DNA of 64,000 bases from Turritopsis dohrnii (taxonomy: Eukaryota > Cnidaria > Hydrozoa > Anthoathecata > Oceaniidae). The stretch's first letter is position 1. The number at the start of each line of letters is the position of its first letter. The notes under the pieces are model-generated. The model did no database searches. It was not told the origin of the DNA and saw only the letters and a list, made by a program, of their open reading frames with translations. The DNA is taken from the NCBI GenBank assembly GCA_027922465.2, contig BQMF02000004.1, positions 1,116,001-1,180,000 of the forward strand, written 5' to 3'. Of this stretch, positions 1-9,353 are shown piece after piece. The position numbers and the translations under genes are program-made.

Positions 1-535
1 TAGTACTATCTAACATCTCAAAGTCGAGTGGAATGACAAACTTGTTTTTATAGGTGTCAGCAATGGCTTTGTCTTCTGCATCAGAGGTGTCTTTATCTGA
101 AGCACCAATCCTCAATTTCATACAATTCTCTGTACACCCATCATCGATGATGATACCCTGTCTTATCGCGTTTCTCTTTTCAAACTTGGTTAACCATAAA
201 TCTCTGTAACACCCGAAAATATCAAAGTCATCGATGCTCAATATCTCGCTACCTTCGAACTTGACAGCCAACTTTTTAACGATAGCTCTCCCAATGTTAC
301 TGACCAATGTTCTTTTTGAGTCAGCTCTCGACTCGAGTTCAATATCAAAACTTAGATTAGCTGTTCCTGGAATAATAACATCATCGCTTCCTAAATTTGG
401 AAACCTAACCAATAATAACTGATTTTGATCGATCTCACTCGGATTGTGTGTGACAATTACTTTTTGACGAGAGCCTTTTACACCGCGGGCAGTTCTAAGT
501 GAACGTTCTGGATTTAACCTCTTTCCATACTCCAT
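1..535 (-). CDS. Polinton major capsid protein, N-terminal part (copy 1, runs off window)
   Basis: An open frame starts at the ATG on 535-533 and runs to the window edge without a stop, giving about 178 residues. It is nearly the same, codon by codon, as the first 178 residues of the capsid gene at 9354. The start is fixed by the shared AT-rich leader (an ATTAATTAT hairpin) just upstream in both copies. The family is the double-jelly-roll capsid protein of Polintons, by gene order and by comparison with cnidarian Polintons as I recall them. Whether the 3' half is intact cannot be seen here. Confidence 0.7.
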   Translation of the reverse strand, partial: MEYGKRLNPERSLRTARGVKGSRQKVIVTHNPSEIDQNQLLLVRFPNLGSDDVIIPGTANLSFDIELESRADSKRTLVSNIGRAIVKKLAVKFEGSEILSIDDFDIFGCYRDLWLTKFEKRNAIRQGIIIDDGCTENCMKLRIGASDKDTSDAEDKAIADTYKNKFVIPLDFEMLDST

Positions 536-578
536 TATTAATTATGATATATAATTAATTATTACTTTTTATCTCGTT

Positions 579-1139
579 TTAGCGGATGTGCAAAACAACG
601 GTTCTTCCCAGGTCTTCTTTTAGCATATTGCTATGCTGATCTGTGAGTTTCAACGTGAGAGACTGAAATACACCATTTTTTAATTTTTTGTACTGAGGGT
701 TTTTAGGCTCAACATGTGTGAAGTCGCTATGTTCAGCCATGTGATAGGTTAGTAAAATATCACTTAGCTTTCCATTCTCAAGATTTTGAGTGTTGTCAAG
801 TTCAGAGAGATGCAAATTAATTTTGGTTACGTTAGCGAGCTTATTTGTTTTGATTACTTGAGGGTTTTTACCTAATGAGGTAAGTTCTACATCACCTGCT
901 AAAAAGGTACCTGCTAAAAAGGCATTCAATTCCCTGCTCGTGAATGTTCCTTGAGGTACCAACTTTTTAGCTTTCCTATAACCAAGCATAGTCAGTGTTA
1001 GGTCTGTGGTTATTTCATACGTAACATTGTCTGCAAACATATCAGCCAATGCAATTTCTTTTGAGCCATCCAAGTTTTGAATGGGGTAAGGTAGATTTAT
1101 GGTCTTTTCTCCTTTTGCGACATTTACTGTGATATACAT
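579..1139 (-). CDS. Polinton putative minor capsid (penton-like) protein, intact copy
   Basis: The frame encodes 186 residues, uninterrupted. It begins MYITVNVAKGEKTINLPYPI and ends LGRTVVLHIR. There is no signal peptide, membrane segment or coiled coil, and alternating hydrophobic strands suggest a beta-rich fold. The copy-2 counterpart at 8750-9310 has a stop in the middle, so this is the better copy. It lies directly upstream of the capsid gene, in the same direction, and is divergent from the membrane virion gene at 1181. Position next to the capsid gene suggests a minor capsid or penton role. That is inference; I see no diagnostic motif. Confidence 0.55.
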   Translation of the reverse strand: MYITVNVAKGEKTINLPYPIQNLDGSKEIALADMFADNVTYEITTDLTLTMLGYRKAKKLVPQGTFTSRELNAFLAGTFLAGDVELTSLGKNPQVIKTNKLANVTKINLHLSELDNTQNLENGKLSDILLTYHMAEHSDFTHVEPKNPQYKKLKNGVFQSLTLKLTDQHSNMLKEDLGRTVVLHIR

Positions 1140-1180
1140 TTCTTGTATTAAATATAAGATAATATTATTTTTAAATAATA

Positions 1181-2323
1181 ATGGAGAATATTTTTAAATA
1201 TGTTCCCAATGCGCTTTATAAACCAAATGGAGGACAATACCTTCAGATATTGAATTCTAAAGATTTATACAAACAAACAATTATTGTCTCTGAGAGCGGT
1301 TCTTTCCCCGCAACTTTTCCAAATATTTTTACTAATTACGAAATGGAAGAGAATGAAAAACGCATGAAAATTTGGCAGGAACAACCATTTAAATTATGGC
1401 AAACCCAGCTCAATTTTGTCACTTGGTGTGCTTCAAGTGCTTGTGGGGTCAGTTCTGAACATCTGAAAGAAGGTCGCTCTACTCCTATGATTAGAGCAGT
1501 ATATCGTTTTCACGTCTATTATCATATTAGACGAATCATTAAGCGTCTGCAGACGCCTCTACCTTTTGAAAACGGTTTCAACCAATATGATAATCCTTAT
1601 AACAAAGAAGAGTTTTTAAAAATATAAAGTGAATACGGTGTCGATTTTGATCCTAAAAAATACAAAGGGCAATATTTTTTCAGCTCGTATCAGCGAAAGC
1701 GCAAAGATTATCCCACACCTGGGTTGAGTTATTTCACAGACGACTCCATGACACGATGGATTATAGAAAAATCTAAAGGCTTTACAAAAACAGGTCTTGT
1801 AAAAATTTCAGAGAGTGTTAGAGCATATGCTTATCTTGTTCTTAGTTCGCAAGCCTCAGCTCGTTCTTCTATTTTAGGTAATAATTCAAGTGCTTTGACA
1901 GCTCAAAGAGTTTTTATGAATAACTTTGAAGACATTGTTAACCGCAGAGTTGATATTCAAGATGACATTAAACGTTATCAGGATACTTTAAATTACGCTT
2001 CAAGCAAAGTTGATTATTCTGTTGGACAAGGTATTTACATGTTACCTAGTGACATGAATCTAAACATCAAGTCGGGAGTGTCTGGTTATAATAATAAAAT
2101 TCTCATATCTAATGACAACTTGAGCCTCGGAAGAAATAAAATGATTAACGTTATGCAAGAGCATCATATTTCACCCAAAGTGACTAGCTCTCCAACGCAA
2201 ACAAAAAATAAAAGTTCACAAAAGAAAGTTCAAACAGATTCACTCCCATCTCACGAAGAAGAGAAAATAGCTTTGGTTTTAGCGATTACCACGATGTTTA
2301 GTATATGGTATGTATTTCGCTGA
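1181..2323 (+). pseudogene. Polinton membrane-anchored virion-like protein, broken by one stop (copy 1)
   Basis: This is the counterpart of the intact 379-residue gene at 7571-8710. The frame is open from 1181 but meets TAA at 1625-1627, where copy 2 has a Cys codon. The same frame then continues to the stop at 2323, so only this codon disrupts it. The C-terminus has a hydrophobic stretch (about IALVLAITTMFSIWYVF) predicted to be a membrane anchor. The real C-terminal residues are probably those seen here, since copy 2 ends in a run of tyrosines from an inserted microsatellite. The protein family is conserved in Polintons of this type; its biochemical role is unknown to me. Confidence 0.75.
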
Positions 2324-2667
2324 TCAGCGCATGTAGTTTGCAATTATAGCCGGCATTGTGGATACATGCTAACACTTCTAAGCCCTGGCGTTTGTTGAAT
2401 TTCGATCGAAATGACGGTAACCTGAATGTCTCTATGGACCAGAGAAACCTGACAGTGATAAATCACCCAGACACAATGCTAACCATTCCGCGATATATTC
2501 AACACAACTGCGGGGAAGTGCGCACTCATGCAAGTTTTACAACCAGAACATGAGAGATCTACAACCGCCGAAGTATATATACTTCCTCTCAGACGAACTG
2601 CGTGGGGTTCGAACACACGACCTTGTTGTTACAAGTTAGCGTTCTTATCCACTAGACTACGCTGATC
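2318..2667 (-). repeat. SINE-like tRNA-derived repeat inside Polinton copy 1
   Basis: About 345 bp directly follow the membrane virion gene. The repeat is flanked by GATCAGCG copies (CGCTGATC on this strand), and the distal end is the palindrome CGCTGATCAGCG. Read on the minus strand it begins with a tRNA-like segment holding an A-box-like TAGTCTAGTGG and a B-box-like GTTCGAACCCC. The same repeat is in copy 2 at 6613-6962, so it predates the split of the two copies. No protein-coding potential is evident. Confidence 0.5.
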
Positions 2668-2680
2668 TGTATGTTATATG

Positions 2681-2930
2681 TATTGTTAGCTCATTTATGT
2701 TATAAAAATGAAACTACTACAAACTGCTTTTTACTGCTTTTTATGAGATATTTAATTGTAAACAATTATGAGTAATTTGTGGTTATAATAATAGAAACTA
2801 CTTACGTAATCAAAATAATACGTTTCATAACTCGTATCGCGTTATGAAAACAAAGGTCTTATATTAGCTATAGTAGGGAAATTCCCGAAATCATATGATT
2901 TTGGGCCAACATCCGCACTTTCCTATCTCT
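2681..2930. repeat. Polinton terminal inverted repeat (copy 1)
   Basis: It runs from TATTGTTAGCTC to the terminus CTATCTCT. It matches 21890-22126 directly and 6355-6599 as reverse complement, with scattered substitutions and small indels. It contains TACGTAATCAAAATAA and CGCGTTATGAAAAC blocks common to all three. Confidence 0.85.
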
Positions 2931-2958
2931 ATAGTAAATTGAAAAATGGTTGCGATAA

Positions 2959-3442
2959 AGAGTGCGTTTACATGAGAGCCATACTGAACTCAAATCGGTT
3001 TGGAATTTCAAGCCTCCAGTTACGAGTTTCGATATGGGTTCTTATTTCAGTACTGTTCCTGGTCACGCCTTTAGTGATGTTTACATGATAACAGCCGTAC
3101 TGAGATTTTACCCGTGATGATTTCAAACATTTCTCAAATAATAGGTTTGAAATTTCGGTACGGCTTGGAAAGGTGTGAAAGTTTTTACATTTCATTGTTT
3201 TATCATAAAATGTGTTAACAAGCATGCGCAATTTAATTAAATTTTGCTGACACATAATGAAATAAAAATGTAGAATGTGCTAAATCTATTCCATCGTGTA
3301 TAGAAAACTTTTCTACCCGTATTGAAACCTGAAACCGTTCAGTATGGCTCTCATGTAAAAACACACTCGTAGAGAGAGCTAGAACTAGTAAATCTATTGT
3401 TTTGATTTTTAGTTCACTACGGCTTTCATGTAAACGCACTCT
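2959..3442. mobile_element. Fold-back / MITE-like element
   Basis: The ends are inverted repeats: AGAGTGCGTTTACATGAGAG at 2959 and its near-perfect complement ending 3442. The motif TTTACATGA..AGCC.TACTGA occurs four times, twice on each strand (about 2966, 3078, 3330-3360, 3417-3437). No transposase is encoded; the short frames inside are antisense images of the repeats. I see no clear target duplication. Confidence 0.6.
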
Positions 3443-3761
3443 AAGTTAATTAAAAGTTTCATCTTTTTGTTCATAATGTATTATTGATAAGCTTCAATTG
3501 GTGAATTCTCAATTTTCTCCCAATTTGTGCCAACTTTTTAAAGAGTGCTTAAAGAAGAAGTGGAAAATGTTTATTTCGAATTTTTCAGTCACTTTTTCTA
3601 ATTTAGCCATAAATAGGCATATGCCTTCAATTTTTAGACATGTTTGACCTAATCATTTGGTTGTAATAGACCTGAATAGTGTTGAAGCATACAATTGTGG
3701 AAGTTGTCAATCTATATAACTTTTTTCAAGTGATTTTGGTTCACTTTTTTTTTCTTTTTTT

Positions 3762-6322
3762 TTTTTAAATGAGTTGCTCCCTGCAAGGCCGAAAAGCTAC
3801 AAGATGAAAAAAGGAAGAACAGTTAAAAAGACAGATGAGAGGGATGAGAAAAGGAAGAAGAGTTATAAAGACAGAGCAAGGTGGCCGTTAACCTTGGATT
3901 TAAAAGATTACAGATCATACTCAGCAGGAAAACAACTATGAGGGAGAGAATTCCAGAGGCGAGCAGTCCGAGGGAAAATGCTAGATGAATAAAAGTTCTT
4001 ATGGCAAGTTGGGACCTGAACAGTCAAAGAATGAGAATTCGAAGAGAGGCGAGTGTTCCGAGAGAAAGTCTTACGAGAAGGAGTCAGTTGATGCAAGTCA
4101 TCCGAACAATGCCCATGAAAGTATTTATAGAAAAGAGACAGGGAAGCAACGTTTCTCCGATGTGAGAGGGGGTGAAGATTAGCACAAAGATCAGGGCCAA
4201 CTAAGTTAACTAAGCGCTTCTGAATACGATCGAGAAGATGAAGACAATGAGGCTCCAGCCCAAAGGTGGCAGCAGTACTCAAGACAAGGGCGAATAGTGG
4301 CCTTAAACATGTAAATGATAGAATTAGCCGAAAGTAAGTGACGGGCCCGAAAAAGTGAGCCAACCTTCATAGCAGCAGATTTAGCAACGGACTCGATGTA
4401 AGAATTCCATGTGAAATTCTTTGCGAAGGTTAAACCTAAAAGACGACTCTGCAAGCTCACTTCCATTCATAAGAACAGAAGGAATTACAGGATCCCTGAA
4501 ACGATTAATATAGAGAAGCTTAGTTTTCGAAGCATTGAAGGAAACCAACCATTTCTGACCCCATTCAACTACTGTGCTAAGATCGTCCTCCAACTCAGCA
4601 GCCATTTCAACCTTATCAAACAAGTCCTTAGTCCTTTCAAGAGACGAGTAAAGAGTAGTGTCGTCAGCGTAGATAGCAAGTTTACTGAGAATACAATCGG
4701 GAAGGTCGTTGATGAAAATGAGAAAGAGGGTTGGACCAAGGACAGAACCTTGAGGCACCCCTGAATTAATAGAGTAAGAAGAAGACGAATGACCATCGAG
4801 AACCACCTTAATACTCCTGCCACTGAGAAAGGACTTAATAAGATTCAAGAGTGAACCAGAAATTCCATAAGACTTTAACTTGTGAAGAAGGCCACGGTGC
4901 CAAACCTTGTCGAATGCCTTGGAGATGTCAAGAGCAATAGCTCGTGTCTCACCACAAGCATTGAGGGACTGACATACACATTCGGAGATGACGGTCAGAG
5001 CATCAGCAGTGGAACGACCAGAACGGAAACCATACTGGTGATCAGAGAACAGATGAAGAGATTCCAGATGATGGGTGATGGAAGAGTTGATCAATGATTC
5101 GAAGACCTTACTTATAATAGAGAGAAGACTAATAGGATGATAGCATAAAGGCTATCACCAGAGTTTTTGAAAACAGGCACAACAGAAGCAATCTTCCAAC
5201 AAGAAGGAAAACAAGATTCATCGATGCACTTCCTGAATAGCCTACAGAGTATGAGAGAGAGTTCAGGCGAGCATTTTTGCAGAACGATTACAGGGATTTC
5301 GTCGGAACCAGTAGCCTTAGAAGAGTCGAGAGAACTAATAACATCCAAAACCATCTTGGGAGTTATGTTCAGAGAAGACAAAACCACGTCAGTTCTGGGG
5401 TCAATATCGGGCAAAACATGACCAGTGTCATCAAGAGTGGAGTTCCTGCTGAACTGTTTAGCAAAGAGCTCCGCCTTACTAACAGTAGATGTCAACACCT
5501 CAGGACCATTGAAGAGTGGTGGAATCAAAGACTTACACTTATTAGAAAAGCTCCGATAGATACGCCAGAAATCACGAGACCCAATAGATTCAGATATAAG
5601 CCGATCATGGACCAGATTTTGATAGGTGCATTTAGCCTCTTCAATGACTTTTTTACAGTCGTTGCGAGCTCTGGTGAAAAGACGCCTGTTGTCTTCACTA
5701 ATACAACGTTGATAACGATGGAAAAAATGATTACGATGGGCAATTGCAGCAGAAATGGCAGGAGAGAACCAGGGGGTAGAGTGAGGTTTAACCTGATATT
5801 TACGAGAAGGAACAAATTCATCAATACCAACCTGAAGCCAAGAAGAGATCTCCACTGCACACCTCTCTGCATCACAGGCAAAGATATGATCAACCGGCAG
5901 GTCACGAATCAAATCTCGAAAGCTGTCCCAGTCACCACGATGGTATGAATAAAGTTTCCGATGAATAGGTGGATCGTGTGGGCAAGCGGAATTAAAGTCA
6001 ATGGCTACGTTGACAACAGAATGATCAGAATTACCTAAAGGAGCAGATGTTGATGTTTCGCAAATGTTCGGGTTAAACGAAAGGAATAGGTCAAGTAAAG
6101 AAGGCTCCTGATCAGCTCGATCAGGTACGCGAGTGGGAGAGTTCACAAGCTGAGTAAGAGAGTGATAGTAAGATAGTAAGAGAGAGATAGCAAAGTTGAA
6201 AGTGTCAATGCCAGATAGGGAGGTAGTGTGTGAGAAAGGTAACCAGTCAGCATGATGAATATTGAAATTACCGAACACAAAGATATTAGCAGAAGGGTGA
6301 GATATGAGAGCTTTATCAATAT
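3762..6322 (-). mobile_element. 5'-truncated jockey/CR1-like LINE retrotransposon
   Basis: The element reads on the minus strand from a truncated endonuclease at about 6320 to a 3' UTR ending in a T-rich run (poly-A on the minus strand) near 3762. The 3' UTR (3770-3905) is matched by a separate tail at 52932-53110, which fixes the 3' end. About 35 bp separate its truncated 5' end from the Polinton terminus at 6355. Confidence 0.85.
3908..6318 (-). pseudogene. LINE ORF2: endonuclease plus reverse transcriptase, frameshifted
   Basis: The remnant encodes the C-terminal half of an APE-type endonuclease (a GNFNIHHADW block where GDFN is usual, and NSDHSVVN near residue 85), then a linker and a reverse transcriptase. 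RT motifs seen are FRSGRSTADAL, the DISKAFDKVWH block, SGVPQGSVLGPTLFLIFIND and YADD (YADDTTLYS). A C-terminal region ends LWNSLPHSCFPAEYDL. At least three frame changes break it, near 5120-5150, near 4420-4466 and near 4240-4360. The RT catalytic Asp pair is present. Long plus-strand frames over the same bases are antisense shadows. Confidence 0.85.
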
Positions 6323-6354
6323 TTTATTTTAAATTTATATTTTGCAAATTGTTG

Positions 6355-6599
6355 AGAGATAGAAAAGTGCCGATGCTAGGACAGAAATTATATCATGGGA
6401 AATCATATGATTTTCAGGGAATTTCCCTACTATCATCTTTGTTTTCGTAACGCGATACGAGTTACGAAACGTGTTATTTTGATTACGTAAGTAGTTTCTA
6501 TTATTATAACCACAAATTACTCATAAATGTAAACAATTAAATATAGTAAAAAGCAGTTTGTAGTAGTTTCATTTTTATAACATAAATGAGCTAACAATA
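6355..6599. repeat. Polinton left terminal inverted repeat (copy 2)
   Basis: It begins AGAGATAGAAAAGTGCCGAT and ends CTAACAATA. It is the reverse complement of 21890-22126 with minor differences, and of 2681-2930. Relative to the right TIR it has a small insertion around the ATCATATGAT block. Confidence 0.9.
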
Positions 6600-6612
6600 C
6601 ATATAACATACA

Positions 6613-6962
6613 GATCAGCGTAGTCTAGTGGATAAGAACGCTAACTTGTAACAACAAGGTCGTGTGTTCGAACCCCACGCAGTTCGTCTGAGAGGAAGTA
6701 TATATACTTCGGCGGTTGTAGATCTCTCATGTTCTGGTTGTAAAACTTGCATGAGTGCGCACTTCCCCGCAGTTGTGTTGAATATATCGCGGAATGGTTA
6801 GCATTGCGTCTGGGTGATTTATCACTGTCAGGTTTCTCTGGTCCATAGAGACATTCAGGTTACCGTCATTTCGATCGAAATTCAACAAACGCCAGGGCTT
6901 AGAAGTGTTAGCATGTATCCACAATGCCGGCTATAATTGCAAACTACATGCGCTGATCAGCG
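6613..6962 (+). repeat. SINE-like tRNA-derived repeat inside Polinton copy 2
   Basis: The repeat is bounded by 8-bp direct repeats GATCAGCG (6613-6620 and 6955-6962), which look like a target duplication. The right one sits in the palindrome CGCTGATCAGCG. A tRNA-like head (6614-6690) has A-box-like and B-box-like sequences, and the body of about 270 bp has no coding potential. It is shared with copy 1 at 2318-2667. SINE is the best reading, but I cannot name a family. Confidence 0.5.
6614..6690 (+). other. tRNA-like sequence (probably not a functional tRNA)
   Basis: A possible acceptor strand ATCAGCG pairs 5 of 7 with GCAGTT-region bases downstream. The D-arm-like TAGTCTAGTGG and T-loop TTCGAAC are present, and the T stem has one mismatch. 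No anticodon loop of 7 nt with U33 and a proper 5-bp stem can be drawn. It looks like a pol III promoter relic rather than a working tRNA. Confidence 0.35.
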
Positions 6963-6964
6963 AA

Positions 6965-7587
6965 ATAGTACATACCATATACTAAACATCATAGTAATCG
7001 CTAAACCAAAGAACTTTTATTTTTTTTTGTTTGTGTTGGAGAGCTAGTCACTTTGAGTGAAATATGATACGCTTGCATAACATTAATCATTTTGTTATGT
7101 AAACAAAATAAAAACAAAATTATAGCGTTCCGAGGGACACCACAAGCAGACACTGAGATCTAAATGAATGATATAAAACCCAAGAGCGGAATAATTTGAA
7201 AATTGTGGTGAACAGGCGACAGAGTCTGCCGGAAAGGGAAGGTCTAGTGGAGCGGCTAGATTGGAACTGGATGGTGCCGTCCGCTCCCGGTATTCACCAC
7301 AAAATGTGCCAAAAGTTGTCGGGAAAAACAATGTAATATACTCGAACAGATCATGAACGGCCATTGCGTGCGTAGTAGTCGGAGTTCGTAAGTAGTCACA
7401 CACAAATAGTCTAAGATCTAGGGGTAGAGCTCAGAGCTGGTGGATTGGAGAAGCCAGGGTGGAGTGCCGGTTAGATCGAAGACAATGAATTAAAAACCCT
7501 CTAGGGTATCACAACAACAACAACAACAACAACAAAAACCCTAGGGGGTTCTCCTAAGGGAGTTTTGTTTTCAATAATAATAATAAT
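6965..7587. repeat. Insertion with partial duplication of a virion gene 3' end
   Basis: 6967-7086 resembles the 3' end of the membrane virion gene (compare 7590-7760) with an internal deletion. After it come about 500 bp absent from copy 1, ending in a (CAA)n run near 7510-7535, a CCCTAGGGGG block and an (AAT)n run at 7575-7588. The true gene end then begins again with the same ATACCATATACTAAACATC. This looks like an insertion flanked by a long duplicated segment. The small frame at 7095-7403 has no recognisable features. Confidence 0.45.
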
Positions 7588-8710
7588 ACCATATACTAAA
7601 CATCGTGGTAATCGCTAAAACCAAAGCTATTTTCTCTTCTTCATGAGATGGGAGTGAATCTGTTTGAACTTCCTTTTGTGAACTTTTATTTTGTGTTGGA
7701 GAGCTAGTCACTTTGGGTGAAATATGATGCTCTTGCATAACATTAATCATTTTGTTTCTTCCGAGGCTCAAGTTGTCATTAGATATGAGAATTTTATTAT
7801 TATAACCAGACACTCCCGACTTGATGTTTAGATTCATGTCACTAGGTAACATGTAAATACCTTGTCCAACTGAATAATCAACTTTACTTGAAGCGTAATT
7901 TAAAGTATCTTGATAACGTTTAATGTCATCTTGAATATCAACTCTGCGGTTAACAATGTCTTCAAAGTTGTTCATAAAAACTCTTTGAGCTGTCAAAGAG
8001 CTTGAATTATTACCTAAAATAGAATAACGAGCTGAGGCTTGGGAACTAAGAACAAGATAGGCATATGCTCTAACACTCTCTGAAATCTTTACAAGACCTG
8101 TTTTTGTAAAGCCTTTAGATTTTTCTATAATCCATCGTGTCATGGAGTCGTCTGTGAAATAACTCACACCTGGCGTTGGATAGTCTCTACGTCTTTTTTG
8201 ATACGAGCTGTAAAAATATTGCCCTTTGTATTTTTTAGGATCAGAATCGACACCATATTCACTACAGATTTTTAAAAACTCTTCTTTGTTATAAGGATTA
8301 TCATATTGGTTGAAACCGTTTTCAAAAGGTAGAGGTGTCTGCAGACGCTTAATGATTCGTCTAATATGATAATAGACGTGAAAACGATATACTGCTCTAA
8401 TCATAGGAGTAGAGCGACCTTCTTTCAGATGTTCAGAACTGACCCCACAAGCACTTGAAGCACACCAAGTGACAAAATTGAGTTGGGTTTGCCATAATTT
8501 AAATGGTTGTTCCTGCCAAATTTTCATGCGTTGATCATTTTCATCCATTTCGTAATTAGTAAATATATTTGGAAAAGTTGCGGGGAAAGAACCGCTCTCA
8601 GAGACAATAATTGTTTGTTTGTATAAATCTTTAGCATTCAATATCTGAAGGTATTGTCCTCCATTTGGCTTATAAAGCGCATTGGGAACATATTTAAAAA
8701 TATCCTCCAT
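7571..8710 (-). CDS. Polinton conserved virion-like protein with C-terminal membrane anchor
   Basis: The frame encodes 379 residues and is intact here. It starts MEDIFKYVPNALYKPNGGQY, near-identical to copy 1. The middle is rich in basic and aromatic residues. The C-terminal 60 residues hold a Ser/Thr/Lys-rich linker and a hydrophobic segment (about 357-374). The last residues are a run of tyrosines read from the (AAT)n tract of the neighbouring insertion, so the natural C-terminus is altered. It is divergently transcribed from the small virion gene at 8750 with a 39-bp gap. Gene position next to the capsid genes suggests a virion role. No catalytic motif is visible, and I cannot assign a Polinton gene letter with confidence. 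Confidence 0.65.
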   Translation of the reverse strand: MEDIFKYVPNALYKPNGGQYLQILNAKDLYKQTIIVSESGSFPATFPNIFTNYEMDENDQRMKIWQEQPFKLWQTQLNFVTWCASSACGVSSEHLKEGRSTPMIRAVYRFHVYYHIRRIIKRLQTPLPFENGFNQYDNPYNKEEFLKICSEYGVDSDPKKYKGQYFYSSYQKRRRDYPTPGVSYFTDDSMTRWIIEKSKGFTKTGLVKISESVRAYAYLVLSSQASARYSILGNNSSSLTAQRVFMNNFEDIVNRRVDIQDDIKRYQDTLNYASSKVDYSVGQGIYMLPSDMNLNIKSGVSGYNNKILISNDNLSLGRNKMINVMQEHHISPKVTSSPTQNKSSQKEVQTDSLPSHEEEKIALVLAITTMFSIWYYYYY

Positions 8711-8749
8711 TATTATTTAATATTATTATCTTATATTTAATACAAGAAA

Positions 8750-9310
8750 ATGTATATCACAGCAAATATCGCAAAAGGAGAAAAGACCATATATCTATCT
8801 TACCCCATTCAAAACTTGGATGGCTCAAAAGAAATTGCATTGGTTGATATGTTTGCAGACAATGTTACGTATGAAATCACAACACCAATAACATTGAAAA
8901 CGTCTGACGATGGGAAAGCTGAAAAGTCGATACCAAAACGAACATTCACGAGTAGGGGATTGAATGCCTTTTTAGCAGGTGCCTTTTTAGAAGGTGATAT
9001 AGATATTAAATCATTAGCCAAATACCCTTAAATAATCAAAACAAATAAGCTCGCTAACGTAACCAAAATTAATTTGCATCTCTCTGAACTTGACAACACT
9101 CAAAATCTTGAGAATGGAAAGCTAAGTGATATTTTGCTAACCTATCACATGGTTGAATATAGTGACTTCACACATGTTCAGCCTAAAAACCCTCAATACA
9201 AAAAATTAAAAAATGGTGTATTTCAGTCTCTCACGTTGAAACTCACAGATCAGCATGGCAATATGCTAAAAGAAGACCTAGGAAGAACCGTTGTTTTGCA
9301 CATTCGCTAA
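8750..9310 (+). pseudogene. Polinton putative minor capsid protein, one in-frame stop (copy 2)
   Basis: This is the counterpart of the intact 186-residue gene at 579-1139. The frame is open from 8750, has TAA at 9029-9031 where copy 1 has a Gln codon, and continues in the same frame to 9310. There are several other amino acid differences in the first half. It ends 43 bp before the capsid start, with an AT-rich hairpin between. Confidence 0.7.
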
Positions 9311-9329
9311 AACGAGATAAAAAGTAAAA

Positions 9330-9352
9330 ATTAATTATATATCATAATTAAT
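9330..9352. promoter_or_regulatory. AT-rich hairpin before the capsid gene
   Basis: ATTAATTAT and ATAATTAAT form a perfect 9-bp inverted repeat around a 5-nt loop. It lies 19 nt after the minor capsid stop and 1 nt before the capsid ATG, and is conserved in copy 1 (about 537-559). Because it is all A/T it could serve as a TATA-like promoter as easily as a transcript end. Confidence 0.35.
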
Positions 9353-9353
9353 A

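Larger units (their letters stand above)
1..2930 (-). mobile_element. Polinton/Maverick copy 1, one end (truncated by window edge)
   Basis: This stretch holds the same genes in the same order as 6355-9890, inverted: capsid gene (-), small virion gene (-), membrane virion gene (+), SINE-like insert, terminal inverted repeat. The outer terminus reads CTATCTCT at 2923-2930, the complement of the AGAGATAG start of copy 2. The rest of the element lies left of the window. By eye it is clearly the same family as copy 2 but carries different disabling mutations. The orientation label follows the capsid gene. The six bases outside the terminus (ATAGTA) match neither flank of copy 2. Confidence 0.85.

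Noticed and set aside
2356..2553. 65-codon frame, repeated at 6727-6924
   Set aside because: It is conserved only because both lie in the SINE-like repeat; it starts and ends within the repeat and shows no protein features.
5277..5948. Plus-strand open frame of 223 codons
   Set aside because: It is antisense to the LINE endonuclease/reverse transcriptase, whose motifs are clear on the minus strand.
6614..6690. Functional tRNA gene
   Set aside because: Acceptor and T stems have mismatches and no valid anticodon arm can be drawn; both copies sit inside a SINE-like repeat.
7095..7403. 102-codon minus-strand frame in the Polinton insertion
   Set aside because: It is absent from copy 1, has no recognisable domain and overlaps insert DNA; it could not be linked to the missing protease.
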